Positions 1-6,708 of a stretch of DNA of 6,708 bases are shown piece after piece. Made by a program: the position numbers and the translations under genes. The stretch lies in contig SKII01000008.1 in NCBI GenBank assembly GCA_007116505.1, forward strand, positions 1 through 6,708, written 5' to 3'. The DNA is from Nitriliruptoraceae bacterium. Its GTDB lineage: Bacteria; Actinomycetota; Nitriliruptoria; Nitriliruptorales; Nitriliruptoraceae. Position 1 is the stretch's first letter, and every line of letters starts with the position of its first letter. A model generated the notes under the pieces. The model was not told the DNA's origin. It made no database searches and saw only the letters and a program-made list of their open reading frames with translations.

Positions 1-1502
1 GACGGCGAGATGTTCTTCCCGCCCGCGGTGATGATGATGTCCTTGATGCGGTCGACGATGCGCACGTGCGTCCCGTCGACCCACTCCCCGACGTCCCCGG
101 TGTGCAGCCAGCCGTCGGCGTCGAGCGTCTCGGCGGTCTGCTCGGGCTTGTTCCAGTAGCCCTTGAACACGCCCGGGTGCCGCGTGAGGATCTCGCCGGT
201 GGTCTCGTCGATGCGGAGCTCCGTGCCGGGCTGCGGCTCACCGACCGTGCCGAGCTTCACGCGGCCGCGACGGTTCACCGTGGCGACGGCCGCGTTCTCC
301 GTCATGCCGTAGATCTCGTAGATCGGGACGCCGATGCCGAAGAAGAACTGGAGCACCTCGGGCGCGATCGGCGCAGCACCGGACCCCGCGGCGCGCACCT
401 TGCGCATCCCGATGCGGTCACGCAGCGCGCGGAACAGGAACGGGTAGCCGAGCGCGTACAGGACGCGGGTGAGCAGCGTGTGCTTCCCGTCGTTCGCGAC
501 CATCCGCGCGCCGATGATCGACGCGACGCCCATCCACAGCTTGAAGTTGAGCCGCTTGAGCCGCGACGCCGAGTACATCTTGATCTGGATCCCGGCGGCG
601 ATCTTCTCCCAGATGCGCGGCACCGCGAAGAACAGCGTCGGCTGCACCTCCTTGAGGTTCGCCTGGACGGTCTCGATGGACTCGGCGAAGTGGACGGTGA
701 CGCCGGCACCCGCGTTGTTCCACACGGTCGCCGCACGCTCGGCGACATGGCACAGCGGCAGGTAGGAGAGCGTCACGTCCTCCGGCGACGCCGGCGGGTC
801 GAACAGGCCACCGGAGAAGACGAGGACGTCGATGCCGAAGCTCACGTTGCGGTTGGTGAGCATCGCGCCCTTCGGCGGGCCGGTCGTCCCCGACGTGTAG
901 ATGAGGGTGACGACGTCGTCGTCCTCGGCCTCCTGTGCCATCCGGGCGAGCAGCTCCGGGTCGCTCCCGCGGTGCACGCGCCCACGCTCGAGGAGGTCCT
1001 CGAAGGGCATCAGCTTCGGATGGTCGTAGCCGCGCACACCGCGCGGCTCGAGGTAGACGATCCACTCGAGGTCCGGGCAGTCGTCGACGACGGCGAGCGC
1101 CTTGTCGACCTGCTCCTGGTCCTCCGCGAACAGGATGCGGGAGCCGGAGTCCTGCAGCAGGTAGGCGACCTCGGGCGCAGGGTTCGTCGGGTAGAGCCCC
1201 ATCGTGATCGCTCGGATCGCGGTGATCCCGACGTCCGTGTACAGCCACTCCGGACGGTTCTCGGCGTGGATCCCGACCCGGTCCCCGGGGCGGATGCCGA
1301 GCGCGTACAGCCCGTGAGCGACCAGCTCGACCTTGTCCCAGTAGTCGGCCCAGGTGATGTCCTGCCAGATCCCGAAGCGCTTCTCCCGCATGCAGACGCG
1401 GTACGGGTCCTGCTCGGCGAACCGACGCACGCGCGAGGCGAGGGTCAGCACCTCCGAACCGTCCGTCCCCGTCGTCCCCGATGACGTCATCGTCTGGCTC
1501 AT
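1..1502 (-). CDS. Long-chain acyl-CoA ligase (AMP-binding, FadD-like), 3'-truncated by window edge
   Basis: An adenylate-forming enzyme expected to activate a carboxylic acid with ATP to an acyl-AMP and then transfer it to CoA. The 500 visible codons are open to base 3. The phosphate-binding motif YTSGTTGPPKG is at residues 202-212, YLPLCHVAER at 248-257, RAAGSGAAPI near 370-379, YGMTE at 398-402, GWLHTGD at 464-470, and the hinge motif DRIKDIIITAGGKNISP at 484-500. The sequence then leaves the window, so the small C-terminal domain with its catalytic lysine is not seen; the family usually has about 600 residues. The motif style fits long-chain (FadD15 or bubblegum-like) ligases rather than acetyl-CoA synthetase. 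The real substrate cannot be read from sequence. The ATG start overlaps the upstream ATPase stop by 4 bp (ATGA) and follows a strong GGAGG, so this start is well supported; an in-frame ATG at codon 5 is less likely. The gene is the third in a livF-livG-ligase operon. Confidence 0.93.
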   Translation of the reverse strand, partial: MSQTMTSSGTTGTDGSEVLTLASRVRRFAEQDPYRVCMREKRFGIWQDITWADYWDKVELVAHGLYALGIRPGDRVGIHAENRPEWLYTDVGITAIRAITMGLYPTNPAPEVAYLLQDSGSRILFAEDQEQVDKALAVVDDCPDLEWIVYLEPRGVRGYDHPKLMPFEDLLERGRVHRGSDPELLARMAQEAEDDDVVTLIYTSGTTGPPKGAMLTNRNVSFGIDVLVFSGGLFDPPASPEDVTLSYLPLCHVAERAATVWNNAGAGVTVHFAESIETVQANLKEVQPTLFFAVPRIWEKIAAGIQIKMYSASRLKRLNFKLWMGVASIIGARMVANDGKHTLLTRVLYALGYPFLFRALRDRIGMRKVRAAGSGAAPIAPEVLQFFFGIGVPIYEIYGMTENAAVATVNRRGRVKLGTVGEPQPGTELRIDETTGEILTRHPGVFKGYWNKPEQTAETLDADGWLHTGDVGEWVDGTHVRIVDRIKDIIITAGGKNISP

Positions 1503-2332
1503 CGCTTCACCTCCGGCTCCCCGAGGTACGCCTTGATGACCGCCGAGTCGGACTGGACCGACGCGGGGTCGCCGATGGCGATACGCCGCCCGAAGTCCAT
1601 GACCATGATGCGGTCGGCGAGGTCCATGACGAGCCCCATGTCGTGCTCGACGAGGATCATCGCCGTGTCGAGCTCCGAGCGGATGTCGAGGATGAACCGC
1701 GCCATGTCCTCGGTCTCCTCGGCGTTCATGCCGGCGACCGGCTCGTCGAGCAGCAGCAGCTTCGGCTCCATCGCGAGGGCACGGCCGAGCTCGACCCGCT
1801 TCTTCACGCCGTAGGGCAGCATCCCGACCGGGAGCTTGCGGCTCGCGGCGATCTCGAGGAAGTCGATGATGTCCTCGACGATGCGCCGGTTCGCGAGCTC
1901 CGCCCGGCGCGCACGCCCGAGGTAGAGCATGCCCTCGAGCACGCCGTAGTCGAGGTGCTGGTGCCGTCCGAGCATCAGGTTGTCGACGACCGTGAGGTTG
2001 TCGAACAGCTCGATGTTCTGGAACGTGCGCGCGACGCCGCGCTTCGCGATGCGGTCCGGGCGCTCATCGAGGAGGTCCTCCCCCATGAAGCGGATGCGTC
2101 CCGACTGCGGGCGGTAGACGCCGGAGATGCAGTTGAAGATGGAGGTCTTCCCCGCACCATTCGGGCCGATGATGGCGAACAGCTCGCCGGGGGCGACGTC
2201 GAAGCTGACCCCATCGATGGCGCGGGTGCCGCCGAAGCGCAGCTCGATGTCCTCGACCTGGAGCAGGGGCGCGCCGTCGGGGAGGTCGACCGACGTGCCT
2301 GTCAGCGACTCGGAGAGGATGCGGGTCGTCAT
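1499..2332 (-). CDS. ABC transporter ATP-binding protein, LivG-like (branched-chain amino acid type)
   Basis: A cytoplasmic ATPase subunit of a HAAT-family importer, 277 residues. Walker A GPNGAGKT is at 56-63, the Q-loop glutamine at 105 in RTFQN, Walker B LLLLDEP at 192-198, and the switch histidine at 230 in LVEHD. The signature is LPYGVKKRVE (172-181) instead of LSGGQ, as expected for LivG proteins, and the D-loop region reads VAGMN. About 22 N-terminal residues precede the ABC domain. The ATG at 2332 was chosen because it overlaps the upstream TGA by 4 bp and has GGTGG just ahead; an in-frame GTG at 2341 would add three residues but lacks a ribosome site. The partner ATPase is directly upstream and an acyl-CoA ligase overlaps downstream. 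The cargo is therefore more likely an organic acid that is later CoA-activated than leucine. That cargo assignment is inference; the subunit identity is secure. Confidence 0.93.
   Translation of the reverse strand: MTTRILSESLTGTSVDLPDGAPLLQVEDIELRFGGTRAIDGVSFDVAPGELFAIIGPNGAGKTSIFNCISGVYRPQSGRIRFMGEDLLDERPDRIAKRGVARTFQNIELFDNLTVVDNLMLGRHQHLDYGVLEGMLYLGRARRAELANRRIVEDIIDFLEIAASRKLPVGMLPYGVKKRVELGRALAMEPKLLLLDEPVAGMNAEETEDMARFILDIRSELDTAMILVEHDMGLVMDLADRIMVMDFGRRIAIGDPASVQSDSAVIKAYLGEPEVKR
1507..1514 (-). promoter_or_regulatory. Strong ribosome binding site for the acyl-CoA ligase
   Basis: On the minus strand GGAGGTGA is followed by AGCG and the ATG, so GGAGG sits 7 nt before the start. The site lies inside the last codons of the livG-like gene (encoding ...PEVKR). 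Ligase translation therefore begins where the upstream ribosome finishes. This is the strongest Shine-Dalgarno match in the window and fixes the ligase start at 1502. Confidence 0.75.
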
Positions 2333-3114
2333 GACAGCCACCGCTTGCGGCGCTTGTAGTGCTTCACGTCGCGCATGGATCCCGCTCCCTCCTCGCGCAG
2401 CCCCAGGTAGAACTCCCGGACGTCGTCGTCCTCGCGCAGGACCGCCGCCGGCTTGTCCATCACGACCTTGCCGGTCTCCAGGATGTAGCCGTGGTCCGCG
2501 ATGGAGAGCGCCATGTTCGCGTTCTGCTCGACGAGCAGGACCGAGGTCCCCTGCTCGTTGATCTGGACGATGAGGTCGCGGATGCGCTGCACGACGAGCG
2601 GCGCGAGACCGAGCGAGGGCTCGTCGAGGATGAGCAGGCGCGGCTCGGCCATCAGCGCACGGCCGATCGCGAGCATCTGCTGCTCGCCGCCCGACAGGTA
2701 GCCGGCGATCTGCTTGCGACGCTCCGCGAGGACCGGGAAGAGCTCGTAGCTGCGCTCGAGCCGCTCGTTCACGACCGACCGCGGCGTGAGGTGCCCGCCG
2801 ACGCGCAGGTTCTCCTCCACCGTGAACTCGGTGAAGATGCGCCGGCCCTCCATGACCTGCCCGACCCCGGCCTTCACGATGCTCGGCGCGTCGAGCCCAT
2901 GGATCGGCCGACCTTCGAGGGTGATCGTGCCCTTCGTGATCGCCCCACGATGCACGTCGAGCAGCCCGGTGATGGCGCGGAGGACGGTCGTCTTCCCCGC
3001 CCCGTTGGCGCCGAGCAGCGCGACGATCGACCCCTCGGGCACCTCGATCGAGACGCCCTTCAGGACCAGGATGACGTCCTCGTAGACGACCTCGAGGTTC
3101 TCGACGACGAGCAC
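2329..3114 (-). CDS. ABC transporter ATP-binding protein, LivF-like (branched-chain amino acid type)
   Basis: The second ATPase subunit of the same HAAT-type importer, 261 residues from the chosen start. Walker A GANGAGKT is at 35-42, EGRRIF at 89-94, the canonical signature LSGGEQQ at 140-146, and Walker B LLILDEP at 160-166. The H-loop position reads VEQN, with Gln197 replacing histidine, which is normal for LivF. A basic tail, roughly residues 246-261 (SMRDVKHYKRRKRWLS), extends past the usual LivF end. The GTG at 3114 gives MLVVENLEVVY, the typical family N-terminus, and is preceded by AGGGGGAGAC. An in-frame GTG at 3150 would add 12 residues (AGRRRSERGGD follows it) but has no ribosome site. 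The stop overlaps the LivG-like ATG by 4 bp. The gene begins the transporter operon, 57 bp after the M48 protease gene. Confidence 0.92.
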   Translation of the reverse strand: MLVVENLEVVYEDVILVLKGVSIEVPEGSIVALLGANGAGKTTVLRAITGLLDVHRGAITKGTITLEGRPIHGLDAPSIVKAGVGQVMEGRRIFTEFTVEENLRVGGHLTPRSVVNERLERSYELFPVLAERRKQIAGYLSGGEQQMLAIGRALMAEPRLLILDEPSLGLAPLVVQRIRDLIVQINEQGTSVLLVEQNANMALSIADHGYILETGKVVMDKPAAVLREDDDVREFYLGLREEGAGSMRDVKHYKRRKRWLS

Positions 3115-3116
3115 GT

Positions 3117-3162
3117 CTCCCCCTCGCTCACTGCGGCGCCTCCCGGCCACAGCGGAGGGGAG
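3117..3162 (-). other. Long imperfect hairpin in the livF leader, covering its ribosome site
   Basis: Two 12-nt arms (3117-3128 and 3151-3162) are inverted repeats. Ten positions are Watson-Crick, one is a G-U wobble and one a C-A mismatch on the minus-strand RNA, and the loop is 22 nt. The downstream arm is AGCGAGGGGGAG, the purine-rich ribosome site of the GTG at 3114, and the other arm is the matching pyrimidine tract. No U-run follows, so a standard intrinsic terminator for the M48 gene is unlikely. Translational control or chance are the alternatives. Confidence 0.45.
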
Positions 3163-3166
3163 CCTA
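3161..3166 (-). promoter_or_regulatory. Possible -10 element (TAGGCT) for the transporter operon
   Basis: TAGGCT on the minus strand fits the loose actinobacterial TANNNT -10 pattern in the gap between the M48 gene and the livF-like gene. No recognisable -35 lies 16-18 bp upstream. Transcription from here would start near 3154 and lose most of the upstream arm of the leader hairpin, so the hairpin would form only on read-through transcripts. The match is weak and rests on very little sequence. Confidence 0.2.
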
Positions 3167-3171
3167 ACGCG

Positions 3172-4209
3172 TCATCGGCCCTGAGGTGGGGTGCTCGGCG
3201 GAGGCGGGTCCACGGGCCGCAGGGGGCGCTCCGGGTCGACCGTGCCCGCGTTGAGCTGCGCGAGCCGCTCGATGCGCTGCGTGAGGGTCGGATGCGTCGC
3301 GAAGCGTCGCGCGAGGCTCGCAGGGCGGCCGTCCCCCTCGAGGTCGTTGGGCTCCTCGAACCACAGGTGCGCGTTCGCCGACTCGAACCGGGTGAGCGGC
3401 GTGCGGTCCTCCTCGAGGCGCCTGAGCGCGTCGACCATCGACTGCGGGTCACGGAGGATCCGTGCGGCGGTCGCGTCCGCCAGGTACTCGCGTTGGCGTG
3501 ATACGGAGAAGCGGATCGCCTGCGCGGCGAGCGGCGCGAGCACCGCAGCGAGGACGCCGACGAGGATGAGCAGCGCCTGCGCCCCACCATCGTTGCGACC
3601 TCCGCTGCGGCCGCCCGACGAGCGTGCTCGCCCGCCGTAGAAGGTGGCACGGATGAGCACGTCCGCGAGCAGCGCGATGAGCCCGGCGGTGGCGACCGCG
3701 ACGGTCACGGTCCGGATGTCGTCGTTGACGATGTGGGCGACCTCGTGGGCGAGCACCGCCCGGAGCTCGTAGCGCGGCAGCCGCTCGACGAGCCCGGTGG
3801 TCACCGCGACGTGGCTGTCCTCGAGCGACAGTCCCGTGGCGAACGCGTTCGGGGCGGGATCGTCGACGACGTAGAGCTTCGGACGCTGCGTCAGCCCTGC
3901 GGACACGCAGACCTCGTCGAGCAGGCGGTGCAGCTCGGGAGCCGCCTCCCGCGAGACCGGTCGCGCCTTCGCCGCACGCAGGGCGAGGGACGGTCCCGAC
4001 CGGTACGACGCGTAGGTGAGCCCGAGGCCCGCTGCGGCGCCCGTCGCGGTCACGGCGAGGCCGGCGACCGGATCGAGCAGCACGTCAGGACCGAGGAAGA
4101 GGCTGAGCACCACCCAGACGAGGACCATGAGGATCACGAACGCGCCAGCGAGCAGCAGGCGGGTCGCCCGCCGGTTCTGGCGGATGCGGTCGTCGTAGAC
4201 CACCGACAT
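3172..4209 (-). CDS. M48 family membrane metalloprotease (HtpX-like)
   Basis: A zinc-dependent membrane endopeptidase related to HtpX, 345 residues. Two hydrophobic segments near 17-38 and 46-66 come first. The zinc motif HEVAH follows at 155-159, then membrane segments near 166-188 and 210-232. The third zinc ligand is Glu241 in REYLAD. A conserved HPTLTQRIERL block is at 306-316. The loop between the last two membrane segments (about 192-209) is rich in Gly, Arg and Ser, and the C-terminus is a proline-rich tail (from about 327). All catalytic residues are present, so it should be active; HtpX relatives degrade damaged or misfolded membrane proteins. The ATG at 4209 has a GGGGGA tract about 6 nt upstream. 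It lies 31 bp after lemA, a very common pairing, so the two are probably one transcript. I give no symbol because several M48 subgroups share this architecture. Confidence 0.93.
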   Translation of the reverse strand: MSVVYDDRIRQNRRATRLLLAGAFVILMVLVWVVLSLFLGPDVLLDPVAGLAVTATGAAAGLGLTYASYRSGPSLALRAAKARPVSREAAPELHRLLDEVCVSAGLTQRPKLYVVDDPAPNAFATGLSLEDSHVAVTTGLVERLPRYELRAVLAHEVAHIVNDDIRTVTVAVATAGLIALLADVLIRATFYGGRARSSGGRSGGRNDGGAQALLILVGVLAAVLAPLAAQAIRFSVSRQREYLADATAARILRDPQSMVDALRRLEEDRTPLTRFESANAHLWFEEPNDLEGDGRPASLARRFATHPTLTQRIERLAQLNAGTVDPERPLRPVDPPPPSTPPQGR

Positions 4210-4240
4210 CAGCGTCCCCCGAGTTCGGACGGGGCCGGGC

Positions 4241-4795
4241 TCAGAAGCTCACGTCCGGCGCGCGGCGCACCTCGACGGTCTCGATCTCGAAGTAGTCGCG
4301 GGCCGTGAACCCGAACGTCGAGGCGATGAGCGACGACGGGAACACCTGGCGCAGCTCGTCGAACGCACGGACCGACGCGTTGTAGTTCCCGCGTGCCCCG
4401 GCGACCATGTTCTCGGTGTGGGCGAGCTCGTCCTGGAGCTGGCGGAAGTTCGCGTCAGCCTTGAGCTGCGGGTAGTTCTCCGTGATCGCGAGGAGCTTTC
4501 CGAGCGCCTGCGTGAGCCCGTTCTCCGCCTCGGCGAGCTCCTTCGGCGCCTGCACGCTGATCGCCTTCGCTCGGGCCGCGGTGACCGCCTCGAACGTCTC
4601 CCGCTCGTGCGCGGCGTAGCCCTTCACGGTCTCGACGAGGTTCGGGATGAGGTCGTGCCGGCGCTGCAGCTGCGTGTCGATCTGCGCCCACGCCTCGTCA
4701 ACGCGGACACGCGAGCGCACGAGCCGGTTGTACGCCACGACGACGAGCACGCCGAGGATGACGACGAGCGCGAGCACGAGCTGGGTGGGTTCCAT
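4241..4795 (-). CDS. lemA: LemA family protein
   Basis: A small membrane-anchored protein of 184 residues. One hydrophobic segment at about 5-24 is followed by YNRLVRSRVRVDEAWAQID (22-40), the classic LemA opening. Further family blocks follow: RRHDLIPNLVETVKGYAAHE at 45-64; ENYPQLKA at 106-113 and NFRQLQDEL at 116-124; TEN at 127-129; NYNASV at 137-142; PSSLIASTFGF at 153-163; and YFE at 168-170. The remainder is expected to be an antiparallel helical bundle outside the membrane anchor. The biochemical role is not established; across bacteria lemA often sits beside M48 proteases, as here. The start at 4795 was chosen because GAGGAG lies 6 nt ahead and the hydrophobic segment follows at once. 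The open frame continues upstream to 4993, but that stretch is low-complexity Arg/Ser/Pro/Ala and overlaps the end of guaA, so it is rejected as coding. Confidence 0.94.
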   Translation of the reverse strand: MEPTQLVLALVVILGVLVVVAYNRLVRSRVRVDEAWAQIDTQLQRRHDLIPNLVETVKGYAAHERETFEAVTAARAKAISVQAPKELAEAENGLTQALGKLLAITENYPQLKADANFRQLQDELAHTENMVAGARGNYNASVRAFDELRQVFPSSLIASTFGFTARDYFEIETVEVRRAPDVSF

Positions 4796-4801
4796 GGGTC
4801 G

Positions 4802-4807
4802 CTCCTC
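4802..4807 (-). promoter_or_regulatory. Ribosome binding site deciding the lemA start
   Basis: GAGGAG on the minus strand with a 6-nt spacer to the ATG at 4795. The lemA frame is open for another 66 codons upstream, so this site is the main sequence reason to prefer the inner ATG. Confidence 0.7.
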
Positions 4808-4863
4808 GGCGGTCGGTGCGTCCGGGGCCGGTGCGTCCGCCGCAGCGCGGCCTCGTGGCGAGG

Positions 4864-4869
4864 AGACTA
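4864..4869 (-). promoter_or_regulatory. Possible -10 element (TAGTCT) for lemA-M48
   Basis: TAGTCT fits TANNNT and lies in the guaA-lemA gap downstream of the possible guaA terminator, where a lemA promoter would be expected. The predicted start of transcription near 4857 would give a leader of about 60 nt. No convincing -35 hexamer is seen at the usual spacing, so this is only a candidate. Confidence 0.25.
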
Positions 4870-4901
4870 CCTCCGACGGACTGCTCGCCGCCGGGCGACC
4901 T

Positions 4902-4917
4902 GCGGTCGCGGGACCGC
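4902..4917 (-). terminator. Possible terminator hairpin after guaA
   Basis: GCGGTC and GACCGC form a perfect 6-bp GC-rich stem around a 4-nt loop, with its near edge 23 nt past the guaA stop codon. No U-run follows on the minus strand, so it is at best a terminator lacking a U-tract. The location at the end of a gene and before a candidate lemA promoter is the main support. Short GC palindromes are common by chance at this base composition. Confidence 0.35.
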
Positions 4918-4940
4918 GCCGGCAGCCATGGCTCGGCCTG

Positions 4941-6572
<1,632 letters not shown>

Positions 6573-6595
6573 CGCTCGGTCCCCGTCGCACGGCC

Positions 6596-6613
6596 CCGGA
6601 CGGTCCCGTCCGG
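6596..6613 (-). other. Perfect hairpin just upstream of guaA
   Basis: CCGGACG and CGTCCGG form a perfect 7-bp stem with a 4-nt loop; its near edge is 23 nt before the guaA ATG. It could be a leader structure of guaA or, with the next hairpin, the end of the upstream transcript. No U-run follows, so neither reading is favoured by sequence alone. Confidence 0.5.
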
Positions 6614-6621
6614 CCGGTCCA

Positions 6622-6635
6622 GCGCCGAACGGCGC
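6622..6635 (-). other. Second perfect hairpin upstream of guaA
   Basis: GCGCCG and CGGCGC are perfect inverted arms, read best as a 5-bp stem with a GUUC loop on the minus-strand RNA. It lies 8 nt from the first hairpin and about 38 nt past the probable stop of the upstream gene. Tandem hairpins here suit a terminator or a structured guaA leader. Confidence 0.45.
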
Positions 6636-6644
6636 CGCGGTCGG

Positions 6645-6650
6645 ACGCTA
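6645..6650 (-). promoter_or_regulatory. Possible -10 element (TAGCGT) for guaA
   Basis: TAGCGT fits TANNNT in the gap before guaA. Transcription would start near 6638 and the roughly 65-nt leader would contain both hairpins. No convincing -35 is visible at 16-18 bp. This is a weak candidate given only because guaA needs a promoter or read-through from upstream. Confidence 0.2.
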
Positions 6651-6673
6651 GCGGCCGGTCGCAGCGATGCGGG

Positions 6674-6708
6674 TCAGAGGCGGCCGCGGAGCAGGACGAG
6701 GACGGTGC
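6674..6708 (-). CDS. C-terminal end of an unidentified upstream gene (partial)
   Basis: The minus strand reads TVLVLLRGRL and then TGA, open to the window edge. GC third positions and a hydrophobic, then basic, ending would suit the last residues of a membrane or ordinary protein. Only ten codons are visible, so neither the frame nor the product can be confirmed. It would lie 101 bp upstream of guaA on the same strand. Confidence 0.25.
   Translation of the reverse strand, partial: TVLVLLRGRL

Noticed and set aside
66..1484. A 472-codon open frame on the plus strand antisense to the acyl-CoA ligase
   Set aside because: Its product is Arg/Asp/Val/Leu-rich with no recognisable domain, and it mirrors the ligase codons. 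Long antisense frames are expected in GC-rich coding DNA.
1479..1492. Perfect 14-bp palindrome CGATGACGTCATCG at the start of the ligase gene, resembling an operator
   Set aside because: It lies inside codons 4-8 of a translationally coupled gene. A rough estimate at this base composition predicts about one such palindrome per window by chance.
3115..3150. Upstream GTG (3150) as the livF start
   Set aside because: No ribosome site precedes it, it adds a non-conserved Arg-rich stretch, and the GTG at 3114 gives the normal family N-terminus.
1481..3501. Long plus-strand frames across the ATPases and protease (such as 1481-2359 and 2359-3501)
   Set aside because: They overlap confirmed minus-strand genes over most of their length and give low-complexity Arg/Asp/Glu/Val proteins without motifs.

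Overview
The window is very GC-rich bacterial DNA, with codon third positions almost all G or C. Every supportable gene lies on the minus strand. Transcription therefore runs from the high coordinates towards base 1. GC content, protein styles, GTG starts and a lemA-M48 pair beside a housekeeping guaA suggest an actinomycete-type chromosome (Actinomycetota, perhaps a deep lineage). No marker gene in the window fixes the taxon. There are no tRNAs, rRNAs, insertion sequences, CRISPR arrays or phage genes.

Layout in order of transcription: the last ten codons of an unidentified gene (about 6674-6708); a 101-bp gap with two short perfect hairpins; guaA (4941-6572), complete GMP synthase with a low-complexity N-terminus built partly on a 12-bp tandem repeat; a 145-bp gap with a possible terminator hairpin and a weak promoter candidate; lemA (4241-4795) and an HtpX-like M48 membrane protease (3172-4209), 31 bp apart and probably co-transcribed; a 57-bp gap with a long imperfect hairpin; then livF-like and livG-like ABC ATPases and a long-chain acyl-CoA ligase. 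The ligase runs off the window at base 1, missing its C-terminal domain.

The window holds three functional blocks. GuaA makes GMP from XMP. LemA and the M48 protease form a recurrent envelope pair whose joint job is not well defined. The last block, livF-livG-ligase, is a tight operon: both junctions are 4-bp ATGA overlaps. It looks like the ATPase half of a branched-chain-amino-acid-type (HAAT family) importer coupled to CoA activation of its cargo. This suggests uptake and activation of a carboxylic acid (fatty, aromatic or steroid-derived) rather than of an amino acid. The permeases and binding protein should lie beyond base 1, though this cannot be seen.

I see no clearly novel system. 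The points most worth a second look are the ligase-coupled transporter, the hairpin that could mask the livF ribosome binding site, the basic C-terminal tail of the LivF-like protein, and the guaA leader and its repeat-bearing N-terminus.
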